Source: Candidatus Zixiibacteriota bacterium (GTDB taxonomy: Bacteria; Zixibacteria; MSB-5A5; GN15; FEB-12). Taken from it: a stretch of 64,000 nucleotides of DNA. The stretch is taken from NCBI GenBank assembly GCA_035380245.1, contig DAOSXA010000001.1:936716-1000715 (forward strand), read 5' to 3'. Numbering within the stretch: the first letter of the stretch is position 1; each line of letters opens with the position of its first letter. Positions 25,799-34,528 of this stretch are shown one piece after another. A program made the position numbers and the translations under genes. The notes beneath the pieces were generated by a model. That model worked only from the letters and a program-made list of their open reading frames with translations. It was not told the DNA's origin and ran no database searches.

Positions 25799-26686
25799 AT
25801 GAAACGTCTGTCTTTTCTTACCGTGACTGCCATTATCCTGTTGGGGCTGCTTTGGGCGGTCGGTTGTGACGACTCCGACGACAGCGTCGGATCCAGTCTC
25901 CCTGAAGGAGACACCAACGACATCAATTATCAGTTTATGACGTCCGAGGTGTTCGATGAGCAGTTCCTCAGCGGAATCGATCTGAGCTTGCTGATGTCGA
26001 CCATGCTGATTGACTCGATTCCCAACGTTACCGCCGTAGGGCACACCCTGAGTCCGGCCCTGAGTATGGATGAGGATGACAATATCTTCATTAATACCGG
26101 CAGCTATGCCAATGAAAACGGCTGGCATGTTTTCAACGTTGACGGGTATATGGTTATCTATGACTGGAACAGCAACGATACGATCGATTTCGTCGGCATT
26201 GATTCGATCCAGGTTCTGGCCAACGACTCGGTGAAATATGTTCCCGACAGCACTATCGATGAACTGCGCTACCGGGTGCACATCGATATGGATTCGCGCT
26301 CGGACAATCTCTCTCGTAGTGCAGTGCACAGTGTCAACATGGAGCGGATTGCCGGCGGCGATGATATGGTCGAGATCAACGGGACTTTCGTTGAATCGGC
26401 CGAGGCGGAGGTCAGCGACGGCACTACCACCTGCTCGCTCATGTTCGGCTCGAACGTTACCGCCAACGGCATCGAACTGGATTTGTCGGCCGACGATTGC
26501 CCGCAGGCCGGGTCACTGAGCGCCACGGTGACGGTGAACCTTAGCTGTGCCGGCTCCAACAGTTCACAGCTTGATGTTAACGGCACCTGGACTGTCACCG
26601 CCAGCTACAACGGAGTAACTGAGAAGGTGGTCATATCCGATGGGACCAATCAGTGGACCCATGTTGAAGACTGCGGCGGAAATTAG
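25799..26686 (+). CDS. Hypothetical lipoprotein
   Basis: The 295-residue protein has a lipoprotein signal with Cys23 (LLWAVGC), then an acidic spacer (DDSDDS). The mature part is rich in strands and Ser/Thr/Asp, with a paired-Cys region near the end (TTCSLMF, ADDCPQAG, LSCAGS) that may hold disulfides. No family is recognised. A strong terminator follows, so the gene is probably monocistronic. Confidence 0.7.
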   Translation: MKRLSFLTVTAIILLGLLWAVGCDDSDDSVGSSLPEGDTNDINYQFMTSEVFDEQFLSGIDLSLLMSTMLIDSIPNVTAVGHTLSPALSMDEDDNIFINTGSYANENGWHVFNVDGYMVIYDWNSNDTIDFVGIDSIQVLANDSVKYVPDSTIDELRYRVHIDMDSRSDNLSRSAVHSVNMERIAGGDDMVEINGTFVESAEAEVSDGTTTCSLMFGSNVTANGIELDLSADDCPQAGSLSATVTVNLSCAGSNSSQLDVNGTWTVTASYNGVTEKVVISDGTNQWTHVEDCGGN

Positions 26687-26734
26687 TCCAGGCTAATTGT
26701 TCGCGAACTCGATAGAATAGATTATTATGATTGA

Positions 26735-26762
26735 GGGCAGACGTTTTGTCTGCCCTTTTTTT
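26735..26762 (+). terminator. Rho-independent terminator after the lipoprotein gene
   Basis: An 8-bp stem (GGGCAGAC / GTCTGCCC) with a 5-base T-rich loop is followed by a run of seven T. Confidence 0.9.
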
Positions 26763-26842
26763 GTGTCTTCAATGGTGGCGTCGCGGCAGGGAATTGTTAC
26801 GTCGGCAGGTTCGAAGACGGACCTGCCCTGCGAAGAGAGTTC

Positions 26843-27409
26843 CTACCCCTTGCGGTCTTCCCAGTCGTCGCGGGTGACAATGTAGGTGAAATAGGGTACA
26901 TCGCAGGTGTAGTCCCGCATCTCCTTCGGAAACTGCGCCACGCCCAGACCGACTTTCTTGCCCCCCACCGCCTCCTGCATTTTCTGCGAGGCTATATTGT
27001 CCCGATTGGGGGTTGCTTTGACGGCGAGACAGGCGGTATTCTCGAACAGGTAATCAACCAGGGCCTGTTTGATCTCGATACCGTATTTATTGCCCCAGAA
27101 TTGCGGCAGGAGTTTGACGTCGGTTTCACATACTCCCTCGTTGTCCGGGGCGGTCATCCAGGCTTCGCCGATCGGTTCTTTTGTCTTCTTGAGCTGAACG
27201 ATCAGAAGGCGATTAAACACGGCGTCTTTCGCTTCATCGGCCAGGCGCGCGGCAATCTGTTTCTCCGTCGTGCGCAACCCGTTTGGGAATCCGACATTGA
27301 CCATCACCTCAGGGTTGGTCCAGAGGCAGAAGTAAAACTTGGCGTCCTGTTTGGTAGGTAGAGCCCGGCGGATAGCCAGGCGTTCGGTTTCTATTATGGG
27401 ATCGGACAT
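26843..27409 (-). CDS. RimJ/RimL-type GNAT acetyltransferase
   Basis: The 188-residue protein starts IIETERLAIRRALP, the typical opening of RimJ/RimL-like N-acetyltransferases. Later FWGNKYGIEIKQALVDYLF is the acetyl-CoA-binding segment, and NRDNIASQKMQEAVG is the characteristic late helix. It transfers acetyl groups to an amine; the acceptor is unknown. It lies 156 bp after the FprA gene on the same strand. Confidence 0.85.
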   Translation of the reverse strand: MSDPIIETERLAIRRALPTKQDAKFYFCLWTNPEVMVNVGFPNGLRTTEKQIAARLADEAKDAVFNRLLIVQLKKTKEPIGEAWMTAPDNEGVCETDVKLLPQFWGNKYGIEIKQALVDYLFENTACLAVKATPNRDNIASQKMQEAVGGKKVGLGVAQFPKEMRDYTCDVPYFTYIVTRDDWEDRKG

Positions 27410-27564
27410 AACAAGACTCTCCGTGAAAGAGATGAATTGTCCGTTTTTGTCATTTAGAACATGTCTTTTTTCCAGCTCAACGCTAAGGCTGTCGGCCAGG
27501 TGGTTGACTGAACAACCACCTGTATTAATAGAGGATCGCTTTGTCGTCGTGGCTGAGCTGTTTC

Positions 27565-28752
27565 TTAGCCGACGAAATCAAGCAACTTGGCGGTGAATCG
27601 TTTCACCTCGGCCAGGTCCTCCTCCGATGGAACCAAACGAGCGCGGTAGTTTTCTTCGAATACTTTAACGCGCAGGCCGGCCAGGCGTTCGGCTACAAGT
27701 TTGGGACCTTCGCCGCTCCAGCCATAGGAGCCGAATACCGCCGCCTTTTTCCCCTGGCTGTGGACGGTCGAGAGCAGGTTGACTGCATCCCAGACCGGTT
27801 TTACGGCGTCGCCGTTGAAGGTCGGGGTTCCGAACAGGATAAGTTTAGCCGCTTCGATCTCATCGCGGGCTTTATCCGGATCCATCTCAGCGACATCGAG
27901 CAAAACCGTATCCCAGCCGTGCGGCTTCAATTCGGCCGCGATCGCCTGAGCCACCTTGCCGGTGTTGCCGTAAGCGGAGGCGTAAAGAATCGTAGCCTGC
28001 TTTTTCCCCTCGGATTTGTCGGCCGACCATTTGGCGTAGTGCTCGATCTGTCTGCCGGGGTCCTGTCGGAAAATCGGGCCGTGTGAGGGAGCGATCATCT
28101 TAATGTCGAACTCTTCGAGCTTCTTGAGATTCTTGCCTATGAAGAACGCGAACGGGCGCATGATGACATCGTAGTAATAGTCCACCTCGTGTTCCAACTT
28201 ATCGGCGGGAAGCTCATCGGCGTAAATCGTATCGGCGGAAATATGAGCCGCGAAACCGTCGCATGAGAACAACACCCCGGTCTCCGGAACGAATTCCATC
28301 ATCGTATCCGGCCAGTGCATGTACGGCATGGTTTTGAAAACCATCTTCTTATCACCCAGATCGATTTCGAAGTTGTCCTTCACGCCGGTGATTTTTGCCT
28401 CGCGGTTGATCACGTTGTTTATAAACGGTATGCAGGCCGCGGAGCAGATGATTTCGATATTCGGGTTCTTTTCCAGCAGCTTGACAATCGCACCGCTGTG
28501 GTCCGGTTCGGTGTGGTTGACCACCAGGTAATCCACCCTGGCCACATCGACCTGCTCGGCGAGGTTGGCAAAATACTCCTCGGCGAAATTAGCCTTGACG
28601 GTTTCGATAAGGACGGTTTTTTCGGTTCCCTTGACCAGGTAGGCGTTGTAAGTCGTGCCTGATTCGGTCTTCATGATAATATCGAAAACCGGCAGGTCGG
28701 GATCTTTGACTCCCACCCAGAAAGTATCCCTGGCAATTTGTATAGCGCTCAT
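27565..28752 (-). CDS. A-type flavoprotein (di-iron/FMN, oxygen or NO reductase)
   Basis: The 395-residue protein has an N-terminal metallo-beta-lactamase-like di-iron domain, with H80-x-E82-x-D84-H85 in NHTEPDHSG. A C-terminal flavodoxin domain follows (about 250-395; ILYASAYGNTGKVA binds FMN phosphate). This is the FprA/rubredoxin:oxygen oxidoreductase family, which reduces oxygen to water or NO to N2O in the cytoplasm to protect anaerobic or microaerobic cells. The length is normal. Its electron donor is not in the window. Confidence 0.95.
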   Translation of the reverse strand: MSAIQIARDTFWVGVKDPDLPVFDIIMKTESGTTYNAYLVKGTEKTVLIETVKANFAEEYFANLAEQVDVARVDYLVVNHTEPDHSGAIVKLLEKNPNIEIICSAACIPFINNVINREAKITGVKDNFEIDLGDKKMVFKTMPYMHWPDTMMEFVPETGVLFSCDGFAAHISADTIYADELPADKLEHEVDYYYDVIMRPFAFFIGKNLKKLEEFDIKMIAPSHGPIFRQDPGRQIEHYAKWSADKSEGKKQATILYASAYGNTGKVAQAIAAELKPHGWDTVLLDVAEMDPDKARDEIEAAKLILFGTPTFNGDAVKPVWDAVNLLSTVHSQGKKAAVFGSYGWSGEGPKLVAERLAGLRVKVFEENYRARLVPSEEDLAEVKRFTAKLLDFVG

Positions 28753-28786
28753 ATCGTACGGACTCCTTAGTTTCTCATCATTATAT

Positions 28787-29713
28787 TTATTCTGAAAACG
28801 TCGAATCGACCGGCGGCGTTCCCCCGATAAACTCGAGTGTCAGATCAAACAGCCCGACCGGATTGACGGCTTGTTTCAATTCGAGTTTATCGCCCGATTG
28901 TTCCTCCAGTTGGTCCAGTGCCTCGTCTGACGGTTCCGCTGCGATAATCAGCGTTGGTCCGGCCAGAGGTTGAAGCTGATCGGCCTCGCGGAATTCTGAG
29001 GCATAGCTTGAACGCATACCGTACCACCAGTAAATGATAGTCTGATAAAACGGTAACCAGAGGGCCTCGTGGCGCTGTTTGAGCCGGACGAGATATCGCT
29101 CGGTGGTCAGGTGTGGCTCGAATGCTACCACCACCTTGATCCGTTCATCTTCGGGGGCGGCCATGATACCGGCATCGCCTCCAAGTCCCTCGCCGACAAC
29201 CGTCAATGGGGGCCTGATCCAGGTTCTTAAATCGGCGTAAGAGATAACCGCCAGCAGGTCATCGGTCTCCAGGCGCCCTTCACCGTGGTATTTGCCGGTT
29301 GAATGACCGGTTGCCCGCTGGTCATAAGTTATTACCACGTAACCGGCGTTATGGAATTCTTCCGCCAGCGACATGACCGAATCACGGTTGTAACGTTCAT
29401 CCGGAATCAGAACCACCGTGCCGGCCGCTGAATCGAAAATCAAACTGTCCGGTTGAAGGATCAGGCAGGCCAGTACGGTGAGGCCATCGGACTCGACCTT
29501 GAAAGTATCGACCGGAAGGCCGTGATCGATCCAGACTGCAGGATCGTTGACTATAACGGTGTCATTGTTATCGTAGTCGTCGATATCCGTCCGAGCGAAC
29601 TGGTCTTTTACCTGCCCCAGCGGATAGATGATAAAGGCGATGACTAACAACGCTGCAACTACGAGAAAGACAACGATCTGTATGATTTCCTTGGTTTGCC
29701 TGGAAAGCTTCAC
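28787..29713 (-). CDS. Membrane-anchored alpha/beta-hydrolase-fold protein lacking the nucleophile
   Basis: The 308-residue protein has one N-terminal membrane helix (about 10-32) and an alpha/beta-hydrolase fold outside: VITYDQRATGHSTGKYHG matches the family YDxRGxGxS segment. The nucleophile elbow reads VVGEGLGGDAG instead of GxSxG, with Gly in place of Ser, so classical serine hydrolysis looks impossible. It may be a binding protein or scaffold. The GTG at 29713 follows a GGGAG site. The FprA gene lies 34 bp downstream on the same strand. Confidence 0.65.
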   Translation of the reverse strand: MKLSRQTKEIIQIVVFLVVAALLVIAFIIYPLGQVKDQFARTDIDDYDNNDTVIVNDPAVWIDHGLPVDTFKVESDGLTVLACLILQPDSLIFDSAAGTVVLIPDERYNRDSVMSLAEEFHNAGYVVITYDQRATGHSTGKYHGEGRLETDDLLAVISYADLRTWIRPPLTVVGEGLGGDAGIMAAPEDERIKVVVAFEPHLTTERYLVRLKQRHEALWLPFYQTIIYWWYGMRSSYASEFREADQLQPLAGPTLIIAAEPSDEALDQLEEQSGDKLELKQAVNPVGLFDLTLEFIGGTPPVDSTFSE

Positions 29714-29958
29714 GGTTTGCTCCCGTTAATTAGGGTTGATCCGCCGTTACCTATCGGGTGATTGGCCGAGGCCGGTCGGTTTACGTTTCAGACAATTAAG
29801 ATAGAGCACGGCCGGAGCCCGTCAACCGTAATTTTCGGTATAGGAGGCAGGGGGGGACAGGTTTAAAACCAGCCATCCGTTCGGGTGCTGCTTTTCTAAA
29901 TTGCGCACGGGGAGACGAGAATCTTAATTTCCAATCAAACAAAACAGGGGGTACGGCA

Positions 29959-30438
29959 ATGTCCGTTATTATTAAAACGCGTCAGAGGGCCACCAGATTT
30001 TTCGCGGTATGTGAGGATGTGATATATGGCCTGATCGGCATTTTACTTGTCGCCGTCGGATTGGTGGTGGTATACGAAGCGGGTGCATCGTTCATGGAGG
30101 CCATGACCGGCGGAAGCACCGCCTTGGGTATCATCCGTGTAATTGACAATATCCTGCTGGGTCTCATGGTTGCCGAGATCCTCTATACCGTGGTTGTTTC
30201 ATTCGAATCTCACGCCCTTCAGGCTGAACCGTTTTTAATTGTCGGTCTGATCGCTACTGTCAGGCGTTTACTGCTGATCTCACTGGAGGCGGCACATATC
30301 AGCCAGATCGGGCATGAGGTGTTTGTCGACTATATGATTGAAATGGGGGTACTGACCGTTTTGGTGTTATTCTTCGGTTTTAGCATCTACCTCCTGCGGC
30401 GCCAGCGCAATCGAGAAGCTGCCAACACGACGCCGTGA
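29959..30438 (+). CDS. PsiE-family membrane protein
   Basis: The 159-residue protein has four membrane helices and the family segment EPFLIVGLIATVRRLLLI (about 76-94). This matches phosphate-starvation-inducible PsiE and related proteins, whose biochemical role is unknown. It ends in a short basic tail (RRQRNREA). There is no obvious operon partner. Confidence 0.75.
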   Translation: MSVIIKTRQRATRFFAVCEDVIYGLIGILLVAVGLVVVYEAGASFMEAMTGGSTALGIIRVIDNILLGLMVAEILYTVVVSFESHALQAEPFLIVGLIATVRRLLLISLEAAHISQIGHEVFVDYMIEMGVLTVLVLFFGFSIYLLRRQRNREAANTTP

Positions 30439-30602
30439 TCCGACCTGGCTGGTCATCCAATCCTGTTTGATAGTTAACCTGTCTCCAAGTTGGAGAAAAA
30501 CCATACTTGAGAGACTATGCTCTGCTGCGGGATAAGCTACCGGAGGGATTATAATCGTGTGATGCGACTATTTAGAGGAGAGGGCTTGTCTTCGGATTAA
30601 TA

Positions 30603-30631
30603 AAAAAACCGCCGATCGCATTGGATCGGCG
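30603..30631 (-). terminator. Terminator of the response-regulator gene
   Basis: An 8-bp stem (CGCCGATC / GATCGGCG) is followed on the minus strand by GG and a seven-T run. It can also work partly for the plus-strand gene upstream. Confidence 0.8.
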
Positions 30632-30697
30632 ATTATCCTTTTTCGTTTGACGACGAACTCGGGGGGCGCAGGTGAGCCCGGTTCGTTCTTCTCGCAT

Positions 30698-31054
30698 TTA
30701 AAGCAGCGAGTTGAGCAGTTTTTCCACGTCGGACATCAGAAACGGCTTAGCCAGAAAACCGTCGGGTTTGATCTCCTGACCTTCGTCCTCAACTTCCGAA
30801 ACGGAATAACCGGAGATCAGCACCACCGGCAGTTTCGGATGTTTGGCTTTCACTTGTTGCAGCAATTCGAGACCGGTCATGTTCGGCATGCGCATATCGG
30901 TGATTACCATGGAGAATTTGCCCTCGTCCAATTTGGCGAGCGCATCGGCGCCGTCCTCCGCGCGTACGGATTTATAATCGAAGACTTCGAGCATCTCCGA
31001 AAGCAGGGAGGACATATTGGGGTTGTCGTCGACGATCAAGATTGATTTAGCCAT
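30698..31054 (-). CDS. Single-domain response regulator (CheY-like)
   Basis: A 118-residue receiver domain with no output domain. It has the acidic pair D9/D10, phospho-acceptor Asp53 (ITDMRMP), Ser81 and Lys103 (LAKPF), so it can be phosphorylated. It probably relays a signal to a partner protein or polymerase-bound factor. No histidine kinase lies near. It follows hflX on the minus strand and has its own terminator. Confidence 0.9.
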   Translation of the reverse strand: MAKSILIVDDNPNMSSLLSEMLEVFDYKSVRAEDGADALAKLDEGKFSMVITDMRMPNMTGLELLQQVKAKHPKLPVVLISGYSVSEVEDEGQEIKPDGFLAKPFLMSDVEKLLNSLL

Positions 31055-31109
31055 TCGTATCTCCCAATGTAACTACTTTTAGTATCGGCAGATACGAGAA
31101 GAAACTTTG

Positions 31110-32222
31110 TCAGAAACCGTTTTTTTGTGATTGGAACTCCCGGCAGCGGGTAATCAACTCTTCCTGGAGATGAGCCACTCCGGTTCCTTCGGCGGCTGAT
31201 ATAGTAACGAATGGGGCATCCACGATTGCCGACGGCAGGAATTCAGGGCAGGCATCTATCTTGTTGAATACCAGCAGATAAGGAACTTTATGGGCGCTGA
31301 TCTCGGTCAATACCTGGCGGGTATGAAGAATACGCTGGTCCAGATCCTCGGCCGAGGCGTCGACTACCTGCAACAAAAGATCCGCCAAGGAAACTTCTTC
31401 GAGAGTTGATTTAAAAGATTCCACCAACTGGTGCGGTAATTTTCTGATAAATCCCACCGTATCGGAAATCATCACCTTGACCGGGAATCCGGTTGACATT
31501 GTTCTGGTGGTTGAATCGAGCGTGGTGAAAAGCATATCGGCGGTGCCGACGGAGGCTTTGGTCAGCCGGTTGAACAAGGTCGATTTCCCGGCGTTGGTGT
31601 AACCCACCAGAGCTACTTTGAAGAACTCGTGGCGTCCTTTGCGTTGGCTGTGGCGTTGCTGGTCGAGTTTTTCGAGCCGCTTTTTCAGATGGGATATCTT
31701 CGTCCGGACCTGTCGGCGGTCGATCTCGAGCTGAGTTTCGCCCGGTCCCTTGGAGCCGATCCCGCCGTATTGCCGCGAGAAATGGACCCAGGCGCCGGTG
31801 AGGCGGGGCAGGGTGTATTCGAGCTGAGCCAATTCCACTTGCAGGCGTGCCGCGCGTGACCGGGCGCGGGTGGCAAAAATATCCAGAATCAGGATCGGCC
31901 GGTCGATCACTTTAGCCTGGAGAGCATTTTCGAGGTTGCGCTGCTGAGCCGGGCTGAGAGTGTCGTCGAAAATGACCGAGTTGGCTTCGATCTCGACCAG
32001 GCGTTGTTTGAGTTCCTCAACCATACCACGGCCAATGAAAGTCGCCGGGTCGGGGTGATTGCGTACCTGGATTCGCCGGTCGCGCACCACTGCTCCGGCC
32101 GACCAGACCAGACGGCCCAACTCGTCAAGCGATGTCTCCACCTCCTGTTTTTCACGGGAGTTACGCGCCAGTCCGACTAAAACAGCCTTTTCGACTTCTT
32201 TTTTGCCGATTTCGAGAACCAT
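31110..32222 (-). CDS. hflX: Ribosome-associated GTPase HflX
   Basis: The 370-residue GTPase has the HflX N-terminal domain (VLVGL, FIGRGMVEELK), a long coiled helix (QLAQLEYTLPRL), and the G domain with GYTNAGKST (G1), DTVGFIRKLP (G3) and NKID (G4). It binds the 50S subunit and rescues or splits stalled ribosomes under stress. The length is slightly short but all motifs are intact. It is upstream of the response-regulator gene on the same strand. Confidence 0.95.
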   Translation of the reverse strand: MVLEIGKKEVEKAVLVGLARNSREKQEVETSLDELGRLVWSAGAVVRDRRIQVRNHPDPATFIGRGMVEELKQRLVEIEANSVIFDDTLSPAQQRNLENALQAKVIDRPILILDIFATRARSRAARLQVELAQLEYTLPRLTGAWVHFSRQYGGIGSKGPGETQLEIDRRQVRTKISHLKKRLEKLDQQRHSQRKGRHEFFKVALVGYTNAGKSTLFNRLTKASVGTADMLFTTLDSTTRTMSTGFPVKVMISDTVGFIRKLPHQLVESFKSTLEEVSLADLLLQVVDASAEDLDQRILHTRQVLTEISAHKVPYLLVFNKIDACPEFLPSAIVDAPFVTISAAEGTGVAHLQEELITRCREFQSQKNGF

Positions 32223-32323
32223 CGACCTGAATATATATAACGGTCGTCCCTTTTACAATTACTTCAGATAATACCTGCATAATCCTGTTGCGTTATTAGC
32301 AAAATCGATTACCATATAAGGCC

Positions 32324-32686
32324 ATGTATAACGCAAAAGTATTGGATCATTTCGAGAATCCCCGCCACGCGGGGGAAATCATCGACGCCGACGCGGTTGT
32401 CTCGGTAGGCAACCCCGAGTGCGGAGACATGATGAAACTTTATCTCAAGGTCGTCGATGGCCGTATCGTGGATGTCAGCTACAAGACCTACGGCTGTGCT
32501 GCCGCGATTGCCACTTCATCCGCCGCTGCCGAAATGGTCATGGGCAAAACCCTCGAAGAGGCCGAAGCTCTTAGCTCGGCCGATATCGTCGCTTATCTCG
32601 AGGGACTTCCGGAACGCAAGATCCATTGTTCGACTCTCGCTCCCGAGGCTTTGCACCAGGCGATCGAGCAATACCGCCACAAGTAA
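32324..32686 (+). CDS. IscU/NifU-type iron-sulfur scaffold protein
   Basis: The 120-residue protein carries the three scaffold cysteines C33 (NPECGD), C58 (YGCAAA) and C102 (HCSTLA), on which an Fe-S cluster is assembled before transfer. The reference Asp after the first Cys (GD) is present. No iscS-like desulfurase is adjacent. Stand-alone scaffolds of this size are common in this part of the tree. Confidence 0.9.
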   Translation: MYNAKVLDHFENPRHAGEIIDADAVVSVGNPECGDMMKLYLKVVDGRIVDVSYKTYGCAAAIATSSAAAEMVMGKTLEEAEALSSADIVAYLEGLPERKIHCSTLAPEALHQAIEQYRHK

Positions 32687-32938
32687 ATCCGCATTCCTTT
32701 GGTTTTAGCCTCAGAAATACGGCTGTCACTTGCCTGGCAGGACTTATTCACCCTGATGTGGCTTATCCTGGCAACAATCGTCTCATTCATTTCAACAGAT
32801 TTCTTGTTGCGTGAATTGCATCCCGAGCCGGTGAGGCCGGGAACAGATTGTTCTTGACTGCAGTTATTAACCTGAACACATTTTGTGCACAACACCGAAT
32901 AAGAGCAAAACTTAATTAAATATCATGGGAGCCTTGAT

Positions 32939-33397
32939 ATGGGTATGATGAAGGAGTTCAAAGAGTTTGCAGTCAAAGGCAACGTCGTCGACATGGCCGT
33001 GGGTATCATCATCGGCGCCGCCTTCGGCACTATTGTAAAATCGCTGGTGGCGGACATTATTATGCCGCCTATCGGTCTTCTCCTGGGCAATGTCGACTTC
33101 TCAAATCTCTTCTTAGTGATCAAGGAAGGGGCCACCGCCGGACCGTTCGCCACCCTGGCCGAAGCTCAGGCTGCCGGCGCCGTGACTATCAACTATGGCA
33201 TGTTTATCAACACGATTATCAGCTTCCTGATTGTCGCTTTCGCCATCTTCATCCTGGTCAAGAATATCAACCGCCTCAAGAGGCAGGAGGCTCCGGCTCC
33301 CGAGCCTGTCCCCACGACCAAGGAATGCCCGCATTGTTTCTCGACGATCAACATTAAAGCCAAGCGTTGCCCTTTCTGCACCTCGAACGTTGAATAG
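32939..33397 (+). CDS. mscL: Large-conductance mechanosensitive channel with C-terminal zinc ribbon
   Basis: The 152-residue protein begins MKEFKEFAVKGNVVDMAVG, the MscL amphipathic helix and first membrane helix, which form the pore that opens at high membrane tension. The second helix is at about 85-108. The usual C-terminal bundle is replaced by a linker (EAPAPEPVPT) and a four-Cys ribbon (CPHC...CPFC). The ribbon may bind zinc and act as a cytoplasmic cap. A GGGAG site precedes the ATG and a terminator follows. Confidence 0.95.
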   Translation: MGMMKEFKEFAVKGNVVDMAVGIIIGAAFGTIVKSLVADIIMPPIGLLLGNVDFSNLFLVIKEGATAGPFATLAEAQAAGAVTINYGMFINTIISFLIVAFAIFILVKNINRLKRQEAPAPEPVPTTKECPHCFSTINIKAKRCPFCTSNVE

Positions 33398-33423
33398 CCA
33401 TTTGCCGAATTCAGGTAAGATTA

Positions 33424-33457
33424 AAGCCGCACCCGTCTTGGGCGCGGCTTTCTTCTT
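33424..33457 (+). terminator. Terminator of mscL
   Basis: AAGCCGC and GCGGCTT pair, with an inner CCC/GGG after a one-base mismatch, followed by TTCTTCTTT. Confidence 0.75.
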
Positions 33458-33539
33458 TATTCCGATAGACTGCGGTCATACGGTGGGCAGGGGATCTGCT
33501 CTTTCCGGATATCCCGGCTGATTACCGCAGCTTAATGGT

Positions 33540-34370
33540 TCACATTCTCTCGACGCAGCCGGCGATCAACTCGCGCAGCAACGGCTCGGCCTTGCCGGCG
33601 ATCTGGATCACTTCCTCCAGCTTCAACGGATGCATGTTGTCCGGAAGACCCATGTCGGTCACGATCGAGAAACCCAGTACGCGGGTGCCCTGATGGCGGG
33701 CGGTAATCACCTCCGGCACGGTCGACATCCCCACCGCGTCACCTCCGAAACCGCGAAACATGCGATATTCCGCCGCCGTTTCGAGCAATGGTCCGGTGAC
33801 GCCGATATAGACTCCTTCCCGCAGGTGAGTCTTTTGTTCAAGGGCGATCTGCCTGGCCAATGCCTGCAGTTCGAAATCGTAACAGCCGTACATATCCGGG
33901 AAACGAATGCCGATCTCATCGTCATTTTGGCCGATCAGCGGGTTGCCGGGGAAGAAGTTGATATGATCCCTGATCATCATAATATCACCGGCAACGAAAT
34001 TCGGATTCAGGCCGCCACAGGCGTTGGATACTACCAGGGTGTGGATGCCGAGTCGTTTTAGCACGCGAATCGGGAAGGCTATCTGCTGGAACGAGTAGCC
34101 CTCATAATAATGGAACCGGCCCTGCATGCAAACGACCGGTTTGCCGCGAAGAGTTCCGAACAGAAGTTTCCCGGCGTGGAATTCGACAGTCGATACCGGG
34201 AAGTGAGGGATAGTTTCATAATCGACGACGGCGTTAATCTCGATCCCGTCAACAAGAGTCCCGAGCCCGGTCCCGAGAATAATGCCTATTTCCGGTTTGA
34301 ATGTAACCTGACTCTGAATAAAAGCGACCGCCTCGTCGATCATGCGGCGGTTGTCCTCGACTGAGTGCAT
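33540..34370 (-). CDS. punA: Purine nucleoside phosphorylase
   Basis: The 276-residue enzyme cleaves purine nucleosides with phosphate in the salvage pathway. Visible family motifs are GIILGTGLG (phosphate loop), GKLLFGTLRGKPVVCMQGRFH, VVSNACGGLNP (base and ribose site), and MSTVPEVITARH. The length fits the trimeric class. The start at 34370 has AAGGAG upstream. No partner gene. Confidence 0.95.
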   Translation of the reverse strand: MHSVEDNRRMIDEAVAFIQSQVTFKPEIGIILGTGLGTLVDGIEINAVVDYETIPHFPVSTVEFHAGKLLFGTLRGKPVVCMQGRFHYYEGYSFQQIAFPIRVLKRLGIHTLVVSNACGGLNPNFVAGDIMMIRDHINFFPGNPLIGQNDDEIGIRFPDMYGCYDFELQALARQIALEQKTHLREGVYIGVTGPLLETAAEYRMFRGFGGDAVGMSTVPEVITARHQGTRVLGFSIVTDMGLPDNMHPLKLEEVIQIAGKAEPLLRELIAGCVERM

Positions 34371-34471
34371 AAGGCTCCTTAGGGGCTTTGATCGTTCACA
34401 TTCACATAGGATGGAATATAGACTGCGGCCATGCTGCTCGCCAGCGAAAAGGGGTAATCATAAAAGCCGAT

Positions 34472-34502
34472 TAAAAAAGCCGGCCCGATTGCTCGGGCCG
34501 GC
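34472..34502 (-). terminator. Terminator of the DivIVA-like gene
   Basis: A perfect 10-bp GC-rich stem (GCCGGCCCGA / TCGGGCCGGC) with a 4-base loop is followed on the minus strand by six T. Confidence 0.9.
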
Positions 34503-34528
34503 GAAGGTTGCACGATTGATGAGAAGAT

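Noticed and set aside
26804..26827. Small hairpin (GGCAGGT / ACCTGCC) after the lipoprotein terminator
   Set aside because: It may belong to another repeat family, but one copy in the window is not enough to call it.
30480..30600. Possible tenth copy of the dispersed element
   Set aside because: Only GGGCTTGTCTTCGG and a weak GGATAAGCTACC stretch resemble it; arms and ends cannot be aligned.
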